A stretch of 37,721 nucleotides of DNA, from IMG/VR virus record IMGVR_UViG_3300046028_001942, positions 1-37,721 of that record; one strand, written 5' to 3'. The stretch's first letter is position 1; every line of letters starts with the position of its first letter. The stretch is from a virus. Both the position numbers and the translations under genes were made by a program. The notes beneath the pieces were generated by a model. The model had not been told where the DNA came from, ran no database searches, and worked only from the letters and a program-made list of their open reading frames with translations. This document shows positions 17,084 through 24,578 of this stretch, piece after piece.

Positions 17084-18295
17084 TTAGGCTGCTAGTGAGT
17101 CCTGAATAACAATTGTGGTTACATCAGCAGCACCAGATGTACCATTTAGAAGTGCTTGGAAATCGCATGAAGCAGTAATACCTTGCTCACCGTCATCCTT
17201 AGTAAAACTATTAACCTTAATACGTGGAAGTGTAATGCTCATGAAGTCAGCATTAGCAAGGTTACTTGTAGTTAAGGTAAAGATTACTGAAACTTCTGTT
17301 TCGTTCTTGAAAGCATCACGAGCAACAGCATCTATGAAGTAAAGGCTTAGGCTACCATCTACTAGAGCACGACCATCGAATGACTCAGAGATTGAGTTGC
17401 TACCTAGAACTGTAGCGTTACTAATATTACGGTTGATATTAACTGAAGCATCTGTAATGATAGCAACTTGAGTACCGTTGAAAACAACAACACCATTGAC
17501 CCCTGCGAATACACCAGAAGTACCTAGTGCAGTTGGTGTAGTGAAGTACTGTGTAGTACCTGTAGTGTTAAGATCCTTGCCCATGAAGGAAAAGTCAACA
17601 GTAGCCATACCAGTTGAAGGGATGCTAATACCTACTGTATTAACCTTGCAACCTGTGTAGACTTCTGATTGAGCAATGTCAGAGTAAAACTCTTCTACGG
17701 TAAATGAATCAGAAGTATGACCTGTTTGTGGTACAAATGTCTTCTTACCAAATACAGCCATAGCACCTAATGCTGTACATGAAGTAGTAGTGAAAGCGGA
17801 ACCGTTTAGAACAACGAAGGTCATTGTTAGAGCAACAACAGCAGTAATGAGTAGGTTCTTGTTTAGATCACCAGCAACCACACCAGTACCAGCGGTAATA
17901 CGAATTACGTCACCAATCTTGAAACCGTCTGCAAGCCATGAGCCTGAAGGACGAGTAAGAACAGTAGAAGTTGCTGTGAAAGTAGCAGTAGTACCTGTAC
18001 CTGTACCAACACCGGGAGCAACGAACGCCTTGGCTAGAGCAGCAGCGAATAGGTCTGAGTAAGAACCGGGAGATAGTTCACCAGAGACAGAACCCTCGGC
18101 AGAACGTACACCGTGCCTGAAGTCTGACATTTGATAGTCTGTACGAATTTCGTCTGACTGATAAGCCTCTTTTGTTAGATTGAAAGATGAAGTAACTCTA
18201 CGTAGTAATCGACCACCAGCAGCACCTGCGAGAGTACCATATGTTGATTCTTTCTTAATTGCTACTTGCTTTTTGATGCCTTCTGCAATTGACAT
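17084..18295 (-). CDS. Major tail tube protein
   Basis: A 403-residue protein matching the Phage_tail_2/tail-tube type: an N-terminal arm (EGIKKQVAIKKESTYG), the GRLLRRVTSSFNL and RTDYQMSDFRHG region and long beta-rich repeats of Thr/Val/Gly. An inserted Ig-like or loop region (about 95-180, GTGTGTTATFTATS onwards) may face outward. It forms the tail tube. It lies between the tail terminator and chaperone genes, the expected order, and a terminator follows that would keep its high expression separate. The ribosome site AAAGGAA is present. Confidence 0.88.
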   Translation of the reverse strand: MSIAEGIKKQVAIKKESTYGTLAGAAGGRLLRRVTSSFNLTKEAYQSDEIRTDYQMSDFRHGVRSAEGSVSGELSPGSYSDLFAAALAKAFVAPGVGTGTGTTATFTATSTVLTRPSGSWLADGFKIGDVIRITAGTGVVAGDLNKNLLITAVVALTMTFVVLNGSAFTTTSCTALGAMAVFGKKTFVPQTGHTSDSFTVEEFYSDIAQSEVYTGCKVNTVGISIPSTGMATVDFSFMGKDLNTTGTTQYFTTPTALGTSGVFAGVNGVVVFNGTQVAIITDASVNINRNISNATVLGSNSISESFDGRALVDGSLSLYFIDAVARDAFKNETEVSVIFTLTTSNLANADFMSITLPRIKVNSFTKDDGEQGITASCDFQALLNGTSGAADVTTIVIQDSLAA

Positions 18296-18345
18296 AATTT
18301 TATTCCTTAAAGTTTAATTTGCAAATTTACTTTAATTCAGAGAGG

Positions 18346-18750
18346 TTAAAATACCCCTACAGAATACTGTATAAGAACAGGTACTATAATTCTATCTCCA
18401 ATGATAGAAGTTCCTGCGATTTGTGGCGTTCTAATAATAATTATTTCGCTTGCGCCTTCTACGAGAGTTGTACCCCTCTGAAAATAACTTCTTACTAACT
18501 CTGCTCTTGTTAGAACTTCTGAAGTTCCTTTATTACTTGGATAGCAGAGAAATACTTGAAACTCTCCTACCTCTCTATAATACCCATCCCCTATAGTAGG
18601 GTTTTCTGGTTGATTAGGTGATAACTGTACTTTTTGGTACGGTACACCTTGAGTTGGGGTAAATGATACTGCTTCATACGCAGTCTGTATAGAAGGAGTA
18701 ATGCTATTAAGTCTCTTTTCAAAAGCCTTTTTGATATCTAATATTGCCAT
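18346..18750 (-). CDS. Tail terminator protein
   Basis: At 134 residues, the size and layout (N-terminal helix ILDIKKAFEKRLNS, then alternating beta strands ending VLIQYSVGVF) fit the lambda gpU-like / DUF4128 tail terminator that caps the tail tube and sets the joining face for the head. It overlaps the upstream gene by one base (TAATG) and precedes the tail tube gene. Assignment rests mainly on size and order. Confidence 0.7.
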   Translation of the reverse strand: MAILDIKKAFEKRLNSITPSIQTAYEAVSFTPTQGVPYQKVQLSPNQPENPTIGDGYYREVGEFQVFLCYPSNKGTSEVLTRAELVRSYFQRGTTLVEGASEIIIIRTPQIAGTSIIGDRIIVPVLIQYSVGVF

Positions 18751-19271
18751 TAGGTTCCTTCATCAAAATAAGATTTTAGATCTAGATTATATACACTAAA
18801 GATTTCATCGAAGGTAGGCCCATAAATACCATCTGGTGCTTGTGAAGAATATCCATTCTCAAGACTTCCAAAGGTAGAGAATGGAACTCCCGAATTAGCA
18901 ATATAAGGTACACTATTGGTAATATAAATACTGTCACCTAATTTAAACTTAGGAGTTACCTTCTTTGCTCTATTTTTAATATTATCAGCACCTGCGTCAT
19001 TCGCAAGTCCTGTGAAGTAAGGATCTTCCATGTTAAGGGTCATCTTCCAACCACCCTTAGCGTGTCCCGGTCTTGGTATAAGACCAAAATTCTTTTGACG
19101 AGCCTCAATATTGTACATTGGGTTCATCGTACCGTAAGGTGTAGTGTCGATAGCCTTTACAATAATATTATATGAAAAGGTAGTAGCCATCTTCATTAGC
19201 CTACCTTCAACTTCATTCTTATAATCAGTTATCTCTTTAAGTAACTGTTTAGTATTCATCTCTAGTTGCAT
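18750..19271 (-). CDS. Neck / tail-completion protein (HK97 gp10-like position)
   Basis: A 173-residue protein with an N-terminal helix (MNTKQLLKEITDYKNEVEGR) and the phrases DTTPYGT and RPGHAKGGWKM, as in gp10-like tail-completion proteins (DTTPVDTGRLRGGW pattern). It ends in a Phe/Asp/Tyr-rich tail. It likely sits at the head-tail interface. A second ATG lies four codons in. The first has the ribosome site AGAGG seven bases upstream and is preferred. Confidence 0.72.
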   Translation of the reverse strand: MQLEMNTKQLLKEITDYKNEVEGRLMKMATTFSYNIIVKAIDTTPYGTMNPMYNIEARQKNFGLIPRPGHAKGGWKMTLNMEDPYFTGLANDAGADNIKNRAKKVTPKFKLGDSIYITNSVPYIANSGVPFSTFGSLENGYSSQAPDGIYGPTFDEIFSVYNLDLKSYFDEGT

Positions 19272-19282
19272 ACAAAAGCCTC

Positions 19283-19636
19283 TTAGACTACACCAATGAT
19301 TCTATATAAAACAATTGAACCTTGAGCAGCATGACTCTGGATAGAATCTACTTTATAAGTTTTAGAATTAAAGATAATTAAGTCTTGTGGCTTAGGTACA
19401 AAAGCAAGTCCTACCGCATACAAGTAAAACATACCAGTATCTTTACCAATTAAATTTGGATAATTAAACTGATTTACGTTAAGATTTTTCATGTAAATTT
19501 TAACAGTATAACTAGTTTCTGTATTAGTTACAGATCCAGCATTTACATCATACGTACCTTGAGTGATTGACTTATATGTACTAGAAAGACCGTTTCTTTT
19601 AATAGCATCTGATGTAGACTTAGCAAACAAGTTCAT
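19283..19636 (-). CDS. Head-tail stopper-like protein
   Basis: A small beta-rich protein of 117 residues (strands YTVKIYMKNL, GMFYLYAVGLAF, DLIIFNSKTYKVDSIQ) of the size and position of head closure or stopper proteins, which plug the connector after packaging. It lies between the adaptor and the gp10-like gene. Function is inferred from order and fold impression, since no diagnostic motif is visible. Confidence 0.62.
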   Translation of the reverse strand: MNLFAKSTSDAIKRNGLSSTYKSITQGTYDVNAGSVTNTETSYTVKIYMKNLNVNQFNYPNLIGKDTGMFYLYAVGLAFVPKPQDLIIFNSKTYKVDSIQSHAAQGSIVLYRIIGVV

Positions 19637-19645
19637 GATTGCACC

Positions 19646-20068
19646 TTAGATACTAAATGGATCGTCATTTACAGGATAGGTATATACTCCAGTATCATTT
19701 GCTGTAATCACAGCATTTGTATCAAATACATCTACGTTATCTTGCATATCTTGTTTACTAATTCCACCGCAGTAAGCATTGACAGAAGTTAAAACAGGAT
19801 TTAGACTAGGATCTCTCAAGAACATCTGAAGAGAAAGTCTGTACTGTTCAGCAGCCTTGCTTCCTTTTACAGAAAAGATATCTACTGTTTCTTCACCTCT
19901 TAGAGATAACTGCAATAGGATAGTCCTAGCAGCCTCTAAAGATGCTCTACGAACAGAAGACTCATTCTTTGTAAGAAAGTAATCATAAGTAGCATCATCA
20001 AGAATAGGGAATGCGGTATCTAAATCAGCAACTGCAACTCTGCATTCTTGTATTAAAGTAAGAGCCAT
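19646..20068 (-). CDS. Head-tail adaptor (connector) protein
   Basis: A mostly helical 140-residue protein. It has an alpha segment ending in DATYDYFLTKNESSVRRASLEAARTILLQL and a GEETVDIFSVKGSKAAEQY turn, which is typical of gp6/gp15-like adaptors that bind the underside of the portal. It is the first gene after the major capsid protein, the usual place for the adaptor. A ribosome site AAAGGA is present. Two hairpins lie between it and the capsid gene. Confidence 0.75.
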   Translation of the reverse strand: MALTLIQECRVAVADLDTAFPILDDATYDYFLTKNESSVRRASLEAARTILLQLSLRGEETVDIFSVKGSKAAEQYRLSLQMFLRDPSLNPVLTSVNAYCGGISKQDMQDNVDVFDTNAVITANDTGVYTYPVNDDPFSI

Positions 20069-20097
20069 TTTAATCCTTTATTATTTCAGAGTTGTAA

Positions 20098-20146
20098 CCT
20101 AAGAACACTATCAGAATTCTTAGGATACAAGGGAGCCTAGACTCCC
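20098..20146 (-). other. Two hairpins between capsid and adaptor genes
   Basis: CCTAAGAA (20098-20105) pairs with TTCTTAGG (20117-20124), and GGGAG (20131-20135) pairs with CTCCC (20142-20146). Neither is followed by a good T-run on the minus strand, so they look like processing or partial-attenuation structures rather than a full terminator. They could set the capsid to connector expression ratio. Confidence 0.55.
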
Positions 20147-20161
20147 GAGTAAAAAGCAATT

Positions 20162-21175
20162 TTAGTTGCTTGAGAATAGTCTTACGACTGTTGCTGGTCT
20201 ACGAACTAGGTGTAGTTGGTTAGACTCTGACTGAAGAAGAATGCCTTCATCCTTAGGATCACGGTATTGGAATACATAGGCTTCTTGACCTAGTGTATTA
20301 ACTAGTGATAGTTTGTTGGCTGGTGAGAAATAACTCATGAAGGTATCTGAAGTACCTTGTGGTAGTGCATAAGCATCACCTGAAGGAATTAGAGCAGTAC
20401 CGTTGTATGAGCCTCTGTATTCGATGAAGTCCATACCACCATGGCTGAATCTACGATATACGCCAGAACCTAGGCGTGAACGTAGTGGATCTTGGATTGA
20501 AGTGTAGTACTTGTAAGCATCCTTTAGACCAGCCTGAGCGATTAACTTAGCGAAGAATACTGGTGAGCAAAGAACTGTAACGCCTGTGATAACTTCACCT
20601 GAGAGTTGGTTATCTTGAATGTGAGCGATACCTTCTTCAATCTTGGCAACTACGTCAGTAGTAGTAGTACCTAGAACGAAGTCGATTTCCTTACGGGTGA
20701 TACCGAAAGCGGTGTAGTAGTTATCAACAACAGTACCGTTAGGAGCATAGATAGCACCTGTGGTAAGAGCATAAGCACGACCTGCTTCCATTGTGATGGA
20801 ATGGTTACGACGAATACGCTCTAGTTTACGAGCAATAACAGCAGACTCAGTATCTGCTTGGTCTGAACCATAAGCACGCTTACCTGCTAGATCTTGTGGT
20901 GAAACTTGATCGTCTAGTGCAAAGTGTGGAACACCGAAAGCATAGATGCTACGGGTGTCGTTAGCGTTTACGTTGTTACGAGTACCGCGATAAGTGTCAG
21001 GAATGACGCTTAGTGTACCGCTGGTTGCTTCTACAGTAACGGTATGCTGTGATACTGCTTCTGAATTGAAGATGCCGAGTTCGTTAATTAGACCCCATGT
21101 ATTAGGGATTAGATTAAGTTCTTCGGTAAGATCGACTACCTCAAATGGTTTGTCAAAACTGCGAATAATAGCCAT
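20162..21175 (-). CDS. Major capsid protein (lambda gpE-like)
   Basis: A 337-residue protein fitting the Phage_cap_E family: an N-terminal arm (FDKPFEVVDLTEELNLIPN), a glycine-poor P-domain-like middle (YALTTGAIYAPNGTVVDNYY), the helix KIEEGIAHIQDNQLSG, and the conserved end EGILLQSESNQLHLVRRPATVVRL. It assembles the HK97-fold shell without an obvious N-terminal delta domain, so scaffolding comes from the separate upstream gene. The decoration protein gene precedes it. The ribosome site AAGGA and nearly even codon use suggest high expression. Confidence 0.92.
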   Translation of the reverse strand: MAIIRSFDKPFEVVDLTEELNLIPNTWGLINELGIFNSEAVSQHTVTVEATSGTLSVIPDTYRGTRNNVNANDTRSIYAFGVPHFALDDQVSPQDLAGKRAYGSDQADTESAVIARKLERIRRNHSITMEAGRAYALTTGAIYAPNGTVVDNYYTAFGITRKEIDFVLGTTTTDVVAKIEEGIAHIQDNQLSGEVITGVTVLCSPVFFAKLIAQAGLKDAYKYYTSIQDPLRSRLGSGVYRRFSHGGMDFIEYRGSYNGTALIPSGDAYALPQGTSDTFMSYFSPANKLSLVNTLGQEAYVFQYRDPKDEGILLQSESNQLHLVRRPATVVRLFSSN

Positions 21176-21228
21176 AGTAATTTTCCTTAAATTTTAAATA
21201 TTCAGTATCTTTGGTTATTTAAACCAGT

Positions 21229-21624
21229 TTAGGCTGTTGTGTTAACAGAGATACCCTTGTCTTCAAGAGCAGCATAAACAGCAGCCTTCTCAGCATCGAG
21301 GTCATGGCTTGCGTCTAGAACTAGAGCAGCCTTAGAAATAATGGCTGGGCCTCTTAGTAGAACTAAAGTTGAAGTGTCTGTAGTTGCAGCAAAAGTCTTA
21401 TCTTCGAGTAGAATAGCATCGGCTACTTGTGAACCATCAGCAGCGGTCTGTACGCAGATCTTGTACTTGCCACCAGTTGTGACCTTACCAAGAACTGTAC
21501 CAATGGTTAGAGCACCAGCAGTACCGTTGTATGTAACGATAGCGCGGGTGTAACCCATTTCTGGCCATAATTCTTGCTTAACAAGATTGCTGAATCGTTT
21601 ATTTTCTGTATATAGGAGAGACAT
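21229..21624 (-). CDS. Head decoration protein (lambda gpD-like)
   Basis: This 131-residue protein has the gpD/HDPD layout: a short disordered arm (LYTENKRFSNLVKQ), a segment resembling the family motif (AIVTYNGTAGALTIGTVLGKVTTGGKY), then ILLEDKTFAA and RGPAIISKAAL. It binds trimer sites on the expanded capsid and stabilises it. It lies between scaffold and capsid genes, the same order as in lambda-like heads. Confidence 0.85.
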   Translation of the reverse strand: MSLLYTENKRFSNLVKQELWPEMGYTRAIVTYNGTAGALTIGTVLGKVTTGGKYKICVQTAADGSQVADAILLEDKTFAATTDTSTLVLLRGPAIISKAALVLDASHDLDAEKAAVYAALEDKGISVNTTA

Positions 21625-21644
21625 ATTTTTTCCTTAAATTTAAA

Positions 21645-22052
21645 TTACTTACTTAGACGGGCTTTAATGACACGCGCAATGGCAGACTCTTTGACAAGAT
21701 CTTCAGTCTCTACCTGCACACCCTTTTCAACAAACAAATCAGAACTGTCGATAACAGCCCGCATATCAGATAACGCCTTAACGATATCTAGAAATTCTTT
21801 TTCGTTCTCAATTAGACCAATTGCTTTGAATAGAATTTCAGACTTAGCATCATCTCTAACAGCAGCCTTGAGTTGCTCAAAACGTGCTTTACGAATAGCG
21901 TCCTTCTTTTCTTGTTCAAACTTAGCAACTAGTTCTAGTGCTTTTTGTAGTTGTTCTTTCTGTTCATCAAATGCCTTTTGAATAGCCTCAAACTGTGATT
22001 TCTCAACAACGTCGGCTTTTACTTCATCGGCTACTTGTACTTCTTTCGTCAT
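21645..22052 (-). CDS. Nested in-frame scaffold (short form)
   Basis: An internal ATG at 22052 (Met215 of the longer gene) lies seven bases after AAAGGA in AAAGGAAACAGT, a strong ribosome site inside the coding sequence. The product would be 135 residues: MTKEVQVADEVKADVVEK, a Gln/Lys/Glu coiled coil, and a C-terminal helix. In-frame nested scaffolds are known (lambda Nu3 inside C), so a separate short scaffold is plausible. Expression is inferred only from the site. Confidence 0.6.
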   Translation of the reverse strand: MTKEVQVADEVKADVVEKSQFEAIQKAFDEQKEQLQKALELVAKFEQEKKDAIRKARFEQLKAAVRDDAKSEILFKAIGLIENEKEFLDIVKALSDMRAVIDSSDLFVEKGVQVETEDLVKESAIARVIKARLSK

Positions 22053-22694
22053 ACTGTTTCCTTTAGTTACGGTTTCAGAAGGTTCAACCTTCGTTTCAGT
22101 TTCATCCGATTGTTCTGCTTTCGCAACGGCTTCGGTTGAGCCTTCTTCAGCATTAGACATAACAGCCTTTGCAGAATTCTTTTCTAACTTATCAATCTTC
22201 TTAAATGCTTTTTCGATAAGTTCTTGATCTTTTAGCATTGATAGATATTCGTCTTCATTTAGACTAGATAGTACTTCAGGAATTGAAGTTGCTTCGTATA
22301 GAGACTTCATTACTTCAAAAGCCTCTAGTTTAGATTGGATATAATCTTCGTAAGTGCTAGGCTCTGATTCCATAGCATCTTCGGCGGCGTCTTCTGCTTC
22401 GTTATCCTGCATAGCAGTAGTTAGACCAAGTGCTCTAGCAAGGACTTCAGCATCTTCACCGTACATTCCAAAGAATCTACATAAGAAGTCGGTAATCTCT
22501 AGAGTAACAGTTACTTGTGATGCCTTCTTAATAAATTCATCTGAGAAATTCACAGACTTCATTACTAGAGCATAATCAGCACCTGATGCAGGGCCACCTT
22601 GACTCTCAGAAACCAGCGCGATATGACTACCCTCTTTACTGAAGTCGATGTTGCTTAACTTTCGTTTCGCTTTTCGTTTAATTAGTTCACTCAT
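21645..22694 (-). CDS. Capsid scaffolding protein (long form)
   Basis: The 349-residue protein ends in a coiled coil (about 225-275) and a basic tail (AIARVIKARLSK), as scaffold C-termini that bind the capsid often do. The first 100 residues have an RKAKRKLS start and a globular GPASGADYALVMKSVNF segment. An acidic Glu/Asp-rich stretch (about 95-118) and a Glu/Thr linker (about 175-215) separate it from the coil. It overlaps the protease gene by eight bases (22687-22694) and is probably cut and expelled during maturation. It is probably also made as a short form from 22052. Confidence 0.82.
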   Translation of the reverse strand: MSELIKRKAKRKLSNIDFSKEGSHIALVSESQGGPASGADYALVMKSVNFSDEFIKKASQVTVTLEITDFLCRFFGMYGEDAEVLARALGLTTAMQDNEAEDAAEDAMESEPSTYEDYIQSKLEAFEVMKSLYEATSIPEVLSSLNEDEYLSMLKDQELIEKAFKKIDKLEKNSAKAVMSNAEEGSTEAVAKAEQSDETETKVEPSETVTKGNSMTKEVQVADEVKADVVEKSQFEAIQKAFDEQKEQLQKALELVAKFEQEKKDAIRKARFEQLKAAVRDDAKSEILFKAIGLIENEKEFLDIVKALSDMRAVIDSSDLFVEKGVQVETEDLVKESAIARVIKARLSK

Positions 22695-23487
22695 TAGTAT
22701 CCTCTTCTAAGTTTTGAACTGATGCTAAAGCACCAATGCTTACACCATTAATCTTCCCTGATTTAACAAGTTCCCATACTTCAGTATCCATGATTTGTAG
22801 ATTAACTAACCATGTACCCGCCTTGACTAGTTTTTCACCTAGAACAAAGTCTGTAGGGGCAATAAAACTTTCTACTATAGAAAAGGAATCCGTTTCAACT
22901 AAATGAAACAAATTTGCTTTCATACAAAAAGCATTGAAGTTATGACAGGCTTTGCGTACTTCATCTACAGTAGTTACATCACCATGAAGGTCAACTTCAT
23001 CTGGTAACATTGCTACGTACATAACTTGCATTAACTCTTCATTTGTTGCTTTACTGACTTGAAGTTTCATCCAAGATAAATTATCTTCTTGATTAACTTC
23101 TGCATCTGTAATATCTCTACGATAAGACTTAAGAATCTCTTCTTGTTTTAGAATACGTCTAGCAAAGGCTAGTCCTGCACTCCCACCCCAAAGCAACCAT
23201 GCAATAGTACCTGCTGTAGGCCCACCATCAGGCATCTTCTTCTTTGGAGCATAATTCTTTTCATGCCTAGAGAAAAAGGAGTACATCCTCTTTACTGTAT
23301 CTAGGCTAAGGTTTCCATTTATAATATCTCTTGCTCTTACTACTCCAGAACCAACACCTTCGGCATTTGCTTGAGATGCGTCTAAGCCACCTCTATTGAA
23401 CTTCTCTCTAAGAGCGAGTCCTCTGCTTGCGTTATTCTTCATTGCTTGAGTAGGGGCAAATGATTTTGCTTTTTTAATTTCTTCCAT
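22687..23487 (-). CDS. Capsid maturation protease (XkdF-like)
   Basis: I chose the ATG at 23487 (GGG site close by), since the upstream ORF start would overlap a promoter. The 266-residue protein has an N-terminal phage-associated domain (ASRGLALREK, TVKRMYSFFSRHEKN, WLLWGGSAGLAFAR). A C-terminal XkdF-type protease domain follows (about 155-255) with DEVDLHGDVTT (His168), FHLVETDSFSIVES (His195) and KINGVSIGA (Ser250) as candidate catalytic residues. It trims scaffold and capsid during prohead maturation. It overlaps the scaffold gene, and a strong promoter at 23537-23565 lies upstream. Confidence 0.87.
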   Translation of the reverse strand: MEEIKKAKSFAPTQAMKNNASRGLALREKFNRGGLDASQANAEGVGSGVVRARDIINGNLSLDTVKRMYSFFSRHEKNYAPKKKMPDGGPTAGTIAWLLWGGSAGLAFARRILKQEEILKSYRRDITDAEVNQEDNLSWMKLQVSKATNEELMQVMYVAMLPDEVDLHGDVTTVDEVRKACHNFNAFCMKANLFHLVETDSFSIVESFIAPTDFVLGEKLVKAGTWLVNLQIMDTEVWELVKSGKINGVSIGALASVQNLEEDTNE

Positions 23488-23536
23488 ATTACCCTTTTTA
23501 TAAATGCAATACTTACATTGTAAAATGTTATATAAT

Positions 23537-23565
23537 AGTATATCATTATTATACGGCATTGTCAA
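23537..23565 (-). promoter_or_regulatory. Sigma70-like late promoter before the capsid genes
   Basis: The minus strand has TTGACA (23565-23560), a 17-base spacer and TATACT (23542-23537), preceded by ATATACC like the 31 kb promoter. It would drive protease, scaffold, decoration, capsid and neck genes as the most abundant late transcript. It lies about 50 bases upstream of the protease start. Confidence 0.88.
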
Positions 23566-23609
23566 GGTATATTTATTATCACCAACTTATATTCTGATAA
23601 TAAACATTA

Positions 23610-24578
23610 TTAAAACATCAAAAAAAACTTGCTTGTATTAGTAACAAGTGGCGTGTAAGTAATAACCAATGCGCCGATTGAGCCTAAACCGCCAGTAGAG
23701 ATGGTAGATGATACACCGCCACCACCTCCAGCACCATACAGACCACCAGCACCACCTGATGTAGTACCTGTACCGTCACCAGCACCTCCACCACCACCTC
23801 CCGAGAATACATAAGTTGTGGCTGCGTTAGTGCCAGCACCCCCTGCGCTGCCTGATGTGCTTGCTGCGCCACCAGCACCCCCAGCACCAGCACCAATTCC
23901 TGCTGTTCCTGCTGTTGCGGATGTGCCCGATCCTGCTGTGCCCCCGTTACCACCGCCACCGCCTCGGCCTACAGTTGGGCTTGTTGTGGTGTTGGAACCG
24001 CCAGCACCGCCAGCACCGTTTGGCCCTGCTGCACCAGCCCCACCACCACCAGCGGCTGTAGTGGATGCTCGACCATTTCCGCCATTATTACCAGTAAATT
24101 GAGTAAACGATGGATTTGTGCCAAGTATTGATGGGACGCTTCCACCAGACGCTATGTATCCGCCCAAACCCCCTGCAACGGCTATAGTAGAGGCATTAGA
24201 ACCGGGCCGACCTGCCAATCCATCTATAAATACAGTTATATCTGGATCGTTTTCATCTTGCTGTGCACAGGTAAAAAATACAAAACCACCTGTTGAGGTG
24301 GTATTTATAGTGTTAATGGTTGCTGTTTTATTTCCAGCAGAATCCATAACTTGTTGGGTGTAGAAATACAGAGGTAAATTCCTGACCCCTGCATACGCGC
24401 CGCTGCCACCACCGCCACCGCTGCGAGTTGAAAGACCTGTGGCTCCATTACCCCCGCGACCATAAGCCTCAAACTTGTTGGCAGCATCATTCCAATCAGA
24501 CGGAAAAGTCCACGTTTCCATGCCAGTAATGACGATTTGCTTATCGCCATTGGCTAGTGTTGTTACTGTCTGAGCCAT
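23610..24578 (-). CDS. Glycine-rich fibre tip-like protein
   Basis: The start is the ATG at 24578 (AGGAAG site, one-base overlap TAATG with the upstream fibre gene), giving 322 residues. The N-terminus (AQTVTTLANGDKQIVITGMETWTF) resembles attachment segments of fibre tips. The rest is dominated by Gly runs (GGGGGSGA, AAGGGGAGAAGPNGAGGAGG). Its base composition is richer in G+C than the AT-rich neighbours, which suggests later acquisition. It lies between the portal/fibre and protease genes, an unusual place for a fibre tip, so it may decorate the head. Confidence 0.72.
   Translation of the reverse strand: MAQTVTTLANGDKQIVITGMETWTFPSDWNDAANKFEAYGRGGNGATGLSTRSGGGGGSGAYAGVRNLPLYFYTQQVMDSAGNKTATINTINTTSTGGFVFFTCAQQDENDPDITVFIDGLAGRPGSNASTIAVAGGLGGYIASGGSVPSILGTNPSFTQFTGNNGGNGRASTTAAGGGGAGAAGPNGAGGAGGSNTTTSPTVGRGGGGGNGGTAGSGTSATAGTAGIGAGAGGAGGAASTSGSAGGAGTNAATTYVFSGGGGGGAGDGTGTTSGGAGGLYGAGGGGGVSSTISTGGLGSIGALVITYTPLVTNTSKFFLMF

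Noticed and set aside
23684-24363. Several open frames on both strands over the second glycine-rich gene
   Set aside because: They arise from Gly/Ala-codon composition. Only the gene from 24578 to 23610 has a ribosome site and coupled start.
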